Positions 35,844 to 48,200 of a stretch of 64,000 bases of DNA are shown here, one piece after another. The stretch is from the NCBI GenBank assembly GCA_037954235.1, contig JBBMOA010000021.1, positions 9,094,501 through 9,158,500 on the forward strand, read 5' to 3'. The notes under the pieces were generated by a model. That model worked only from the letters and a program-made list of their open reading frames with translations, was not told where the DNA came from and searched no databases. Origin of the DNA: Aulostomus chinensis. Taxonomy: Eukaryota; Chordata; Actinopteri; Syngnathiformes; Aulostomidae. The position numbers and the translations under genes were made by a program. Position 1 is the first letter of the stretch, and each line of letters opens with the position of its first letter.

Positions 35844-38124
35844 CTGAGGAGGAGGACAGACAGAGGACAGGATTATCATCACGGACATCTCAGCATTCCT
35901 CGATCCTGATAACATCTGATTACACAGTCCATTTAGTAGCTGCTTGGAGCTTTCAGTCACATCAAACGATCTTTGTGGATGATCAACATGGACGAGACAT
36001 CTTTAAAGTGCCAATAAAAAAAACACAGGACACACTTCCTGAGGAAAATGGTGTCATATGATTGAAAGCTTTTAAACAGCCACTAAGTAGACTTTGTGGC
36101 AGTATTGCTCCCTCCATCTGCTAATGTTTGGTGATTGAAATGAAACATTATTCCATAAATGCCAAGCCTTATGTCTCTGTAATTTCAGGTGCTTCCACAA
36201 GATACCCGTCTCTCCTGTGTGTGTGCATTAGGGCACTGAGACCCACTGAGACTAGCTGATGGCTAGTTAGCTAAACAAAATAAATGGTGGTAGACGGTAG
36301 CTGTTAGCATACTCCAATTCATCAAACACTCTTTCTCCCCAAAAGAGCTTGCATTCTTTAATAGATGCAGGGTTATGAAATAATTCAAATGGGTGAAACG
36401 TCGTAATTTTTTAATCAGGCACATAGTTGGAACTACTTTCCTGAGTGGGAGCAGCGATCTCATCTCAAAAGCTTCATTGGAACTTTGGCCAATAGGACAA
36501 AACGTTTGTTGACGACTACAAGAACGGCTGCTGCTACTAATCACGGCAGAAGGGAAGGATGAGGAAGGGTACTTCTGGACGAACCAAGATCCTGACCCCT
36601 ATCTATTCGATGACGTATGGGGGAGGTATGCTACCACTTCCCATCCACAACCACCAAATCAGACATGAAGAGCTGGGTGATCAGATGTCCTTACATATGC
36701 TCTTACTTTGTGATGTAACTCTTTAAGTTGTTTTGTTGTGTTTGTTTTCATGATTACATGAGCGTATTTAAATAAAAGCCCATCAAGAGAAAGAAAAACG
36801 GTCTTAGGTCATTAGTGTTCCTGTGACTAATGAAATGACAAAATTCATAACTTGAGTTCCAATTAAAAAGTACTTGAAAAACGGCAGATTTTAATCAAAA
36901 AGTTGACAAATACACGCATGAATAACTCTGAACTTAATTGCAAAATGCACATATTCTTGCAGAAGTTCTCATCTTCTGTGCTTTAGCATTTGCAGTCTGC
37001 ACAGAGCAAAGTCACCAGCGCTATGCTCGCTGCACAACACGGGTCAGAGAAAAATCAAAAGGTGTAACAGTCAGCGCCCTGTGTGAGGCCTTCAACTTCC
37101 CAAGGTGGGTTTATTTTAGCACAGGAAGGGCAGGGTTTCGATCCAGACGGGATGTGAGCGGGGACATGGCAGCAAACAGAGCAAACACACATATACACAC
37201 ACTAGCATGTAATGAGCAACAGCGTACAAAAAAAACCCCCCACACACTCACACGCAACAACACAACATAGACACACACACACGCACACACTGTCTGGTCT
37301 TTGCAAGGACTGACTGGTGTGTGCATTTGTATTCAGTGCCATCTCCCCCCCATTAGCCGGCTCTCTCAGCACACCCACTCACTACACTGTCCCCGAGGAG
37401 CCGCGAATTATGCACAAGACAAAACACGTCCGGAGAAATAATTAGGGAAACCATGCTGAATAAATACTAACTAACCCTCCAAACAATTAATGGAATTTAT
37501 CATTCGAAGCATCACTTGCAGGCTGAATAAAAAGACTATTGCTATTTTTTGGGGGGGCAAATATGCTGCTGGAGATGTGAGCGACTCAGTATTTACACTT
37601 GCGCGAAAGCAAAACTGGGACACACAAAGACAAGAAAAAGTAGCAAGGGATTGAATTGGTGCTAAATTTAGCTTATGACAAACATTTATGTGGTACATCG
37701 TAGACTTTCAATAGGTATCAATCACATTGCTGTTAATTTGATAGTTTCTCTTTAAGATCAATGAAAATGAGTTTTCATTGTTCGGGCTGGAAAATGGATT
37801 TGCATTCGGGTCTAACCTTGAAAATCTGGCCTGTTTGAAGAATTCAATTACGGAGTGTTAGATTTATTCATAGTTTCCAGCTGCTAAATTGGAGCCAGAG
37901 ATGAGTGGAGATCGGGTTATCTCTCACAGAGCGAGGCTACAGACATCGCCCAAGGGCAAAATGCCACAGCCTTAATCAGATCAAATATAAGTTGCAAACA
38001 GGAAGTTATGCTACTTTAGCGATAACGATCGTCTTCTGGAATCTAAAAAGCAGTCAGATTAAATTCTACTAGATGAATGTTGACAAATGAAAGCAGTAAA
38101 AATGAAGGACATTCCCAAAATCAT

Positions 38125-38155
38125 GCATAACGTGATGACTTTCATCACGTTATGC
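38125..38155. repeat. Perfect 14-bp hairpin with 3-bp loop
   Basis: GCATAACGTGATGA (38125-38138), loop CTT, then the exact reverse complement (38142-38155). No terminal repeats or target duplication were seen around it. Confidence 0.9.
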
Positions 38156-41100
38156 TTCTCAATTTTGATGTTTAGACCATTGCTAACAGGTCAGGATGAT
38201 GATGATTTTAATTTGGGGATTTAATTTAAAAACTAGTCATGCAGCTATAAGTAAATGTGACCAACAATGTTTCCCTGTCTGGAAAAGTTTACATGTTTTA
38301 TGGGATTACATTTGTGCTTAGTGCTAAGCTTATGGTGGAGAATTATGAGTGCAGGCAAAAACAAACAAAAAGCACAACTGGTAGACACCACTAAGCTACA
38401 CTAGCGTCACAGGAAAAAAACAAAAAAACAAACTCTTTAAAACTCCACTCCAGCTGCTCTGAATTAGAGAGCGTAAGAGTGAAAGAATGACTTCAATATT
38501 ATACAATTATAGTATTTAGAGAACTATGCAAATCAATTTACTTGCAGGCATATGGCTGCTCAAACAGAAATAGTATTCCTTTGTGTAGCAAGTGATGTAC
38601 TGGGGAAAAAAATAATTCCGCTACAAAAATAATTCAATTTTTGCATTTTGTAGTGCGTTAAAGAAAAAGTTTTAAAAAAGTAGATGTTTTTTTACTTCAC
38701 TGTTTTTATCCAGAATCATGCTTGAAAACTGTTCAATCAATCCAATGGATGGTGTCACATTTCATCACCAACAGGAGGTTATCGCTTAAACAGGCTTCAC
38801 TCAAAGCTGTCCAGGCAAATGCTTTCATCATTTAACAAGCACAACTGTGAGCCCCTCTCAAGCTTGATGTCTTTCAGTCCAGCAACAACTTTATCTCTTT
38901 GCTGTTGCGCAATTTGTCCTTGACGTGATGCAACGTTACGCAGCACTTCAAGCTTAAACTAACACTTTGAACATCATTTTGATGGGACACTGGCTTGTGA
39001 TAGGCAGAACGGTGCCTCTTTAACGTTTCCTTTGAGCTCCGCATGTCTGTTTCCTGCACTATGTAGCTTTACCGAACAAAACTTGAAACCGCTTTCAGGT
39101 ACTGGAAGCTAGCTCGGAATTTTCAGCACAGAAATCTTGAAAGAGGTGAAAGGAGGAAGAATGGGACATTAACGGAGGAAGCTGCCTGTTAATGCACACA
39201 CAACTGTTGTACTGAATTAAAAAAAAAATATTTCTGTTCTCTATCCATTCTTGTAAAATTCTAATGTTTCATTTCATATCATGTTATAATTTTTCAAACA
39301 ATCAAAACTTCACAATGATGCTTTAAAACTGCATTAACTAACAGTTTTTGGTCTCTTTTGTTGTTAGCTTCTTTAGCTTGGCTACTAAATGTTATGCTGT
39401 GCTTACCAGCTAGTTGCTAAAGTCGTCTGTTGCTACGTAGGGAGTGAGCGATGTGTTGTTAGAGCTTACAGCTACCTGTTGTGATCAAATACAACATAAC
39501 GAGAGAGGTTATATTCGAACAAAACAACAAGAAAATTCAAGTTGTAGCCGGATAGCTTAGCAAACTTGAGCTAGCACCACTGATATTAACACATAGCTAT
39601 AAAAGTAACACTAAAGCAATTTTAAATATCTAAAAAACTGACAGGCTCACCTTCCTCTGTTAAAATTTGTGTTTTGTGGTAAACTGCAAATCTTGGCATG
39701 CTAAAGTAGAGTGGTGAACATGATTGACACGCTAACGAAAAGAGCATGGTGGCATCGACGTTACGGTCCTGTTAGCTCACAGCTAGAGTTTGAGCATTTT
39801 AAAAGTGGAATCCCTCTTTCTTATTGGAATTTCAGGGGTGAGAATGGCCTTTCTCTCCCACACCTCGGCGCTAGATTTATTACTCTGTAAAGTCTGCATC
39901 TGCCTCAGTGTGACCTCCACAGAGCTGCCATTTTAAAAGTTCCCCTGTCAGTTCTCTGTAATATAGTGGAGGCTTTAAAAATAATAACTATGGCTTCCTG
40001 TTAGGACAGGGCATGTAAATCTTGAGTGAGTTGAAGTACACAATGTCTTATATGTTTATTCTTGTGTTGTGAATCAGCTGCCCACATGTTTTATTATTGC
40101 GGTACATACCTTGTAGCACAGCAGATTTACGAGTGTCTACCTTGACTGTGCTGTTTGCTTGCTGACCGGTGAACAGAAAGAACCATTAGCCGGCCCAGAG
40201 TCACGGACACATCAATAGTGCCGGGGAGGGCAGGTTGCCTGCATGCAGGAGGGAGTCCCACTGGACAGAACTGTCTACCGCCAGCCTGCTCAGAGTCTAC
40301 TCAGGGTCCTCCTGCATCACAATATCAAACGAGTGCATCAGATTCCAGCTGGAATATGGAACGTAACTGTATATTCCTGCGGATTATTGTGAGGATTCAG
40401 GTCTCAAGGAGTCTCACACTGTTCTACGGATTGATTTTACTGGGTTGTTTTGGATGGCAAACTCACTTTACAGCAAGGAGAGACATATTAAACTAAAACA
40501 ATCATTCAGTCGAAACTGTTACAACAAGAAGCAAACACGGCCGTATGACACATCAAATGTGTTGAGATTTGTTCTATTCTGTCGCGACTCCATTTGGAAA
40601 TCAATTCACTGTAACTCACTCTTTGAGAATTGTTTTTCTTAATGGTTATTTTTTCATTTTTTTTGTCAATGCTTTAAAAGATTTATACCTTGCCTTGCCT
40701 TATCGTATCTATTTATTTTTTCTTGCAGTTTATCTTGTAATTTATGTTATTTGCCCTGCGTAAAGCATTTTTCAAGTTATTTTAAAAAGAGTCCATATCT
40801 GGTAAAGTTCAGACTCCTGTCAGATCACTTATATTAACTGAATGAAGAAAGTTGTAAAATGTTTTGATTACATTGCGTAATTTTTTTCCCACATCATTTC
40901 ATAATCTATCATTTGCGTGCAAACTTTAGTGTCCATGACTTTTTTAAATGAATCGGTTAATCAGCTGAGTATTATAAATATGGTAAAACAAAAGTCAAAT
41001 GTACTGTTTGACCATTTATGGTCTACAACCAACAGGAATATCCTCACATTTGAAAAACTAGAAAATGTACAATAATGAAATAATTCAAACTTTTAACTTA

Positions 41101-41988
41101 AAAATAATGAACAAACACATTTTCTGATTTAGTCAATTCATAGTTTGTACCTCGTGCTCAGAATAGAGATGAATGCAATTTGTGGACAGCTCAATTAACC
41201 GACTGACTGATTGATCATTAGTTATGTACCGTAACTCCAGATTCTACGACAGGTGTAACCCACGAACAGCTGTTGCTATTAGCGGTACACCTTGAGGTAA
41301 TTTCTTCAAATTTGGCGCAAATTTCAAATTGGACTCAAGGATGTAGTAAAAAAATTCTGGTGGTCAAATTTCAAGGTCAGTGGCATAGAACATAAAAATA
41401 ATATTAGTCAGTTTTATAGTATTATTTATGATGATATTATCATATTATTAGTTGCTTCCGCCTCCATATGATCCAAAGATTGTTTCGAAAACCCATTCAA
41501 ATTACAGGTCGAGTCTATTTTTCATCTCAACTGTATCGCAGAGCATCTCCCTCAACACAACTGGACATAACTCCACTTCTAGTATTCTTTCAGCCCACAA
41601 TCTTCTCATTAAATGAATAATTAAAACAGGTGACACTCCCACATGCACAGTGATGTCATTGTACTAGGAACTGACCACCTGGAGACAAAAGGAGAACACC
41701 CAACCATCCACAGATACGGCTAGAGCCTTCTCATGAACTCGTGACCCTGCCCTCATGTCACCCAGCTGGATTAGGGGCTGGGATTCTGCTGCTTCACCCT
41801 CAGAGCACACAAACCTAGAGTAAAGAGCGCACTCAGCAGCTATCGTCACAGCGAAGCAGGCCTCCTGCTGAGGGGCCAGGCAGGGGGCTCGACGTGACTG
41901 ACACCCGGAGGAAGGCGACTGGGCACCACGTCAAGCCTCATCTCACTCACTGGTATGGAGATGGTAGGAGAGAAGCACCCATCCTCAC

Positions 41989-42081
41989 TCTCTTTCTCTC
42001 TCTCTCACACTCTCTTTCTCTCTGTCTGTCTCTCTCTCTCTCTCTCTCCCTCTCTCTCTCTCTCACACGCACACACACACA
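41989..42081 (+). repeat. (CT)n-(CA)n compound microsatellite
   Basis: About 75 bp of CT-rich repeat with interruptions, then a short CA run. Confidence 0.9.
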
Positions 42082-42644
42082 TATCCCTGAGTCATCATCA
42101 GCGCAGACGCGAGAGGAGTATGCGTGACAGGCTCGAATACAAATTCTCTCCGAGATCACCCAGTTACAAGCAGCGTGTTTCACAGTGGTGCTTTTGCTTT
42201 TTACTTGGCGGGAAATGGATCGGCTCTTGTGCAAACACAACTGACAGGACAGGACAAGGACATGTCACTTTAGGCGGCGTCCAATCAGACAGCCATTAAA
42301 AAGTCATCAGGATAATGACTGACACTATGTCCTCTGTGCTCACCAGACCCTCCCTGCTGCTGACGCCAAACCACAGACAGGTTGAGTCGAGCCACAGAGG
42401 TGAATTCTGATTCTTTGGGTGACAAATGGCTTAATCCTCGGGGGTGTTATGGGGTCCAGGCTACCCGTAGGACAAGACTGGCATGCTTGGAGAGCAGTCT
42501 GCCAAGTACTTTCAGTATTTGTGTCTGGTGAAAGATTTCTCCTCTGTCCCCTGTCTGCCTCTAAATCCAATCAGTACGGAGACCTGGAACTGACCTTGAG
42601 GGTGAAGAATCATATACAGTAGCAGCACATCCACCCTCGAGTGC

Positions 42645-42647
<3 letters not shown>

Positions 42648-42726
<79 letters not shown>
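42648..42726 (+). repeat. (CA)39 microsatellite
   Basis: Uninterrupted CA run of 79 bp, the longest in the window and probably highly polymorphic. Confidence 0.95.
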
Positions 42727-42728
<2 letters not shown>

Positions 42729-44256
42729 GCAATATAATCATGCATTAAGCCACATTACTAAACAGGAAATAAACAGGAGATTTACAGTGCGATGACACTG
42801 CTGAACACAATTCTATGCACCCAACAGCCAATAGCACAAGTGAGAAGCTTTTAACAAGCCCGGCAGTGATTATTACAGCGCCATGATAAAAACATAGTGA
42901 TAAAAATCAATGTTGCACGCTCACAAGTGAGGTCACATGTTGTACTGGTCACATGCACAGACACATTCAAGTTAAATACTCACTAGGATGGCAGGGTTTG
43001 TTGGATTATAATAGTGTCAAGGTTGAGAGTTACATTTCGTGGTATTAGGATGTGGGATTATATAATCCCATAGACCCATGATGCATGAGAAAAGGAAATT
43101 ACTGACGAGAGAGTCGGAATTTTCAAACCTAACAACTGTGTGGCGCCTGGACTTGGGGTGCCGGTTAGTATGTGATGGATGGTTCGTACCATTCTCACGA
43201 ACAATACAGCGACTAAATTGGCGGTTTAGTTGCATTCGAAGATGTTTACTAATCAAGAGAAGATCTACTCAGTTTGTGAAAGTACAGAGATTCATCAAGT
43301 CTGAGAAACTGCCTCCTAGGTGTAGATAAAAAAGCTCCAGAAAGTTACAAAGTCAAGGGACACTGAGTTCGAAAGATGAGGGTGTTTACCAATGAGGGCT
43401 GATCCAATGAAAGACCAACAAAGTGAATTATGGGGAGTGTGAAAGAAGGATTTTGGACGTGATTATTTAAAACTACAGCTGTCGCTTTGTGTAGCCTCAC
43501 ACCTTCATCAACAATGGTCTGGTGCAGGTTTGGCAAATGTTTTTAGTCTGCTATGTCTGACTGCCTTTGAGAAAACACTTAAATCTGAGATAGTATCCTG
43601 CAGGGGAATCAATAATCAAAGTAATTGTTGAATCCAGGTTAAATTCTGATAAATGCACAACAACCAGAACCACCTTAACATTTAAAATTAGCTCTCAGGT
43701 AAAACATACAGCTGGATTGAAAAAAACAACAACAACTAAATCATTATATGCTGCTGGTTACTCAGTTTTCTCTTTCCACCACTTTAGCTAATTATTTTAT
43801 TCCCTGCAGCCTATTAAAACATTTAGCTTACTTAACCGCAGCATTCACTGCTGGCTGCAATTAATAAAGACAATATTATCAGCATTAGTGCTGCTCTAAT
43901 CCCAGACATCCAATCTCCCCTCCACGCTGTGAAGACAAGGCTTTCCTCTGTCCTATAATCTCAGTTTGGACCTGGCCAGCCTTGCCCCGGTGAAGCCACG
44001 CCGCTAGATTTAAATACATTTCCATCTATATGTTAATTCAACCACAGGTGACAAGCCAATCTACAACTGATACGAGCTCATCCGAGCATGAAATTGGGAT
44101 GCACAAACAAAAATAAGGATGAGAACGCAGCATGAGCAGCATCTTGGCGACATACAGTACATTCAAATTTGACAGCGTGAGCGGGATTACCTCAGCTGCA
44201 GGATTTGTGAACAAACTGGACTTCAGTGTTTTATCAGGTTGGCAAAGATGGGTGTG

Positions 44257-44260
<4 letters not shown>

Positions 44261-44298
<38 letters not shown>
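44261..44298 (+). repeat. (TG)19 microsatellite
   Basis: Pure TG run in the gene-free stretch. Confidence 0.9.
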
Positions 44299-44299
<1 letters not shown>

Positions 44300-44424
44300 T
44301 GCCCTGTCAGGAGTAATGTTGAAGGAAGACATCAAGTGCCAACCTTCAGGAGCTGAGATGACGAGGAGTAGGATAATCAAAGGAGCTGCCTTAAGGCGAG
44401 TGTGGTGGGGGTTGGTGGTAGGTT

Positions 44425-44441
44425 GGGGGGGGGGGGGGGGG
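44425..44441 (+). repeat. G17 homopolymer in a G-rich stretch
   Basis: Seventeen G preceded by several GG/GGGG groups from 44402, so the stretch has quadruplex-forming composition. Confidence 0.85.
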
Positions 44442-46951
44442 CAGCGATGAGGTTAGAGCGTCCACACTGAAGCTCTGCCAGGAAGTTTGTGTCTGGGCCA
44501 ATGAGCTGAGAAAGGAAGCGCTGAGTCAGGAAGCCCGGCCAAGAGAGAGGCCCATGGTGCTGGCATCTCCTCCTCAAACACACACGTTACTACGCTTCAC
44601 ACATCAGCGCTCTGCTGGAGTCATAACACACTGTTCCCAAGCCACGACGTGAGCGCACACTTGCCTGCTGTGCATGAATTCATCACAGGGATGTGACGCC
44701 AAATACCTGTGGCACCATAACGTGTGGATGATGAAGTAAAACGTGTAAGGTAGAGGCAAAATCTTAGAAATATACAGAACAAAGTGTGAAAGATGCACAT
44801 TTAAAGAGACAAAAGATCATTGTGATGTGGAGCAGGTGCAGACATACCCGAGGGCTGTTACACGGGACGACACTGTGATACCTTTATTATCCTTTTCATA
44901 GCGTGACACAAAGAGAGAGGAGGCTAACACAAGACTCTACAGAGCATCTTATCAGAGGGATCTCTGGCGCTTGTGTGTGTGGAGGCAGTTGACATGTTTG
45001 ATGAGAAGGTCAGAGAGGACGGGGAGCAAAAGGAGGTGGAGGAGGAGCATCCGATGCAACTAATCAGAATAATAGTCAATATGCAATTAAAAGAATGGTT
45101 GGAAATACACTTTAGCACTTTCTGCTTTAACATTAGATGAAAACAGTCATAGCACTACTTGTCCATTAAATACAAGCCTACAGCCAGTCAGCTTGAGGCT
45201 AGTGCTGCACTGTGTGTTGAGGAAGTTGTTATTGTGTACAATTCAGCGGCATACTGAAGAAAATTTAACATGAGTCTACTGCTTGTTTATCAAAAAAAAT
45301 GTACGCACACACAATATTGATAACAGCATTTTTTTTGCGTTAAGAAAATCCCACAGGTCGTAACAAGTATTGATGCAAACAAGGCCTCAAAACAGGGATG
45401 CTATCGTCCGCTAGCCATAACTTATGGTAAATATTGTGAATGCTTAAATTTAAGTGTATAATTACAATATTTAAAATATACTCTTGACAAAACTTCACCA
45501 CAATCTTTTCTTACACTATAACCAACTGTTTTTTTATACCTAAAAATTCCTACACCTTTATCATAATATGTAACTCTGTTAGCAGTGATTTAGCAACTCT
45601 TGGGAGGGAATGAGCATCTGTTTAGCAATGTTTATGCTAACATTATGACCATCTGAAAGATGGATGAGGCAATAGTGAAAATTATTATGGTCTGCATGTG
45701 TAGTTTTGCTCAGTCCTCCAAGTGAAATTAACAAATTTATAAGGACTTCAATTTACGATTGTCCAGTTCTTTGCTAGCTTGACTGTTTATTAGCCCGGAC
45801 AAGTAACTTCCTCAGATTGCATAGCAGTCAAGAAGTAATACCAATGATCTCCATAAAACAGTGACTTGAGATTTTTACAATTCAGTTATGTATAATTTAA
45901 GCATTACTTGTTGCTGGATGTCACCCGCATTATACATTTTCGTTACCTTTGGAGTGGACTGAACTAAGCTAAATTTCCCTGGATTTTTTTTGGTTTTTTT
46001 TTACGACTAAGCTAACAATAAGCTAACCAGACTCATAAAACTCAAACTAAATTGAATGTCTGTCCAAACGTGTCAAACTATGAACGTGTATATCAAAAAT
46101 ATAATTTGGGGATTTAATTTTATTTTTTAATAGTTTTATGGAAAAGCAGTATCATTTCAAAGTATTTTAAATCTTTTGTGTGTTATAACTCTACTCTTAA
46201 AATTAAGAATTACGGCAACTTATAATATTGAAATAAACAAAGAAAGATGTACTGTAGCGGTACTAGCAAATTTCAAGGAATATGAAAAAGCCGTGCACAC
46301 TCAGCTCTGTTCAAGTTCTTGGAGCTGAGTGAGTAACTATGGTTACATCAGCATGAACGCCCTCCTAACTCTCTCATGTCCAGCATTCAACCAAAATCTG
46401 CACAAAATACATTAAAAATGTGTGATATCTGCAAGTGCCTGAGAGTAAAAGCCAAACTAAAACCCTTCCATCCAGCTGTGGGATCAGAGGCACCTGTGAG
46501 CGTGATCTTAGTGCTGTAGACGTCAAATTAGTGTAAAAGGCCAGAAACAAACGCATTCAAGAGGCCGCTAACAAACTTGTGCCATTTGAACGAACAGGAA
46601 CAAAATCATCCTTACATAAGCCTAGTGGGTCTGACCTTGCTGCCTGCATGCCGTTGACCACTGTTCTTAATCTCAGGGGCATAAATTAGCAGCACCTATG
46701 GTTTTAGTTTCTAAGGAGAGCGGTGACCTACTGGGGGCCCGAGGATGTCTGCTGGACTTTGTTGCCAGGCTCTGGAATGGCTGCACTTTTCACAAGAACT
46801 AAAGACAGTTCTTCGCTTGGCACCCGGAGACAGTGAAGCCTCAAAGTCAAGGGTGGGCAGGAATGCCCTGAATAGGCAGTTACGTAAAACTCACAGCATC
46901 CTGCGAGGATAGAGGAGCAACTCAAGACCTGACAACTGCCATCATCAGAGG

Positions 46952-46980
46952 GCCCACACACACACACACACACACACACA
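46952..46980 (+). repeat. (CA)14 microsatellite
   Basis: Simple CA run in the gene-free stretch; further CA/TG runs follow at about 47430-47470 and 47612-47655. Confidence 0.85.
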
Positions 46981-47956
46981 AATGAACAATCTTTTCAAAT
47001 CTAATCTAGTTCAAGGTGGATTGATAAAATAAAATCTGCACTGACTAATCCACATTTGAAGTCAACAAAGTAATTACAGGGTTTAACTGGGGCATGTTTA
47101 CCAAAACACTCAGAAGAAACACGGTCTCTGATCATCGGGATTCCTTCACTCTCTAGAGTGCATGCAAAGAAGAAGAAGAAGAAGGAAAAACACAGCAATC
47201 ATCAAACCTCTCTTTCCCTCTTTGCTCCCACCAGAAGCCACCCAGCGAGCACCAGGGTTAACCCCGCTGACCTGACCCAGATATTAACCCAAGCCTCCAG
47301 ATGTGAATGCGCCGGGATTACTCCACCACTGCATCAAGCTCCACATGCTTTTCTAATGAGGCATCCTAAAATGACCCTGGAGACAGAGCTTACTGTCTGC
47401 CTCACTATCTGCCTCTATTCCCAGACCTCAGTGTGCGTGTGTGTGTGCGTGCGTGTGTGTCTGTGTGTGTGCAGAATCTTTGCAGAGGGAACACCAGGTT
47501 ATAGCCATTGTCACAAAAACACACCTGATATACATTTAAATTGAGTCCCAACTTATTGAGACATCTCTAATTTATGCGTGAAACTTGCAGACATTGTCAC
47601 TCACGCTGTCCACACACACACACACACACACACGCACGCACACACACGCACACAGTCACGACCCTTTTGCAGAAGCGCCCTGATATGAAAGAATTTAACT
47701 CCTTCTCTGCATCCGTGTAGCCATTGCATTCTTTGAGCAGCTTCAATTTCCAACTTATGCCATGTCGGCAAGTTACAAACTTCACCGCAAAAACATACGT
47801 GGAAGCAGAGACACATGACAGATCAGCGGTGCAGAAACTAAAGTGTGGTAAGTTTGATCGGCCTGTTAAGTGGTTGAAATTTGCAAGAGATCAAGAAGGG
47901 AAGCAGGAAAAAATAAAAAATAAACAAAAAAAATGTAGGGCTCCTCTGTAGCCTAC

Positions 47957-48200
47957 CATTTTGATCCAGCGTTTAGAGGCTCAAAGGAGTCCCAGAATAA
48001 CTCCTTTCGCACCAGTTTTCCCGTCGCCATGAAAATGACCGTTGGATTGTCACATTTCCCCAGTTTGTGCCTTATCCTCAATCTTTTCCCCCCCGTGCTA
48101 CTGTAGCATTCAGACAGACAAAAATGCAGAGGCTGCTTTTGCAGGAGGAATTGGTGATTGGAGCTCGGGGATCATATGGGCTTTTTGTCAGACGGTTTTA
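47957..48200 (-). promoter_or_regulatory. zbtb47: Candidate first exon and promoter of zbtb47
   Basis: On the minus strand, an ATG at 47959-47957 with A at -3 is followed immediately by GTAGGC, a usable donor. Splicing to 35843 would give M-LIVEKTTD, which matches the expected human-like N terminus. The DNA just upstream (48000-48420) is locally richer in CpG than its surroundings and contains a TGACGTCA site at 48370-48377. The 5' limit given is arbitrary. A second good minus-strand donor (GTAAGT at 48540) offers an alternative non-coding exon. Confidence 0.28.

Larger units (their letters stand above)
35844..47956. other. Gene-free stretch upstream of zbtb47; probable first intron
   Basis: About 12 kb with no exon that I can support on either strand. 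It holds microsatellites (listed separately), a perfect hairpin at 38125-38155, and stretches rich in TAAT/ATTA cores near 37390-37900 and 43800-44050 that look like, but cannot be shown to be, conserved non-coding elements. The frame of the first zbtb47 coding exon stays open past the splice acceptor to an ATG at 35960, which could be an alternative first exon. Confidence 0.45.

Noticed and set aside
34464..35909. Plus-strand ORFs up to 216 aa opposite zbtb47
   Set aside because: They are shadows of the zbtb47 coding exon, including its acidic linker read as a serine run.
35844..35960. N-terminal extension of zbtb47 to an ATG at 35960
   Set aside because: A good acceptor lies at 35844-35846 and similarity to human begins exactly after it. 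The extension has no family support, though an alternative first exon is not excluded.
41947..42745. ORFs of alternating Arg-Glu, Cys-Val or Leu-Ser
   Set aside because: They are translations of CT and CA microsatellites; the same holds for similar frames at 10744, 29228, 32022 and 46728.
38213..46128. Shared 18-bp AATTTGGGGATTTAATTT at about 38213 and 46108
   Set aside because: AT-rich and with no similarity beyond the core, so no element can be defined.
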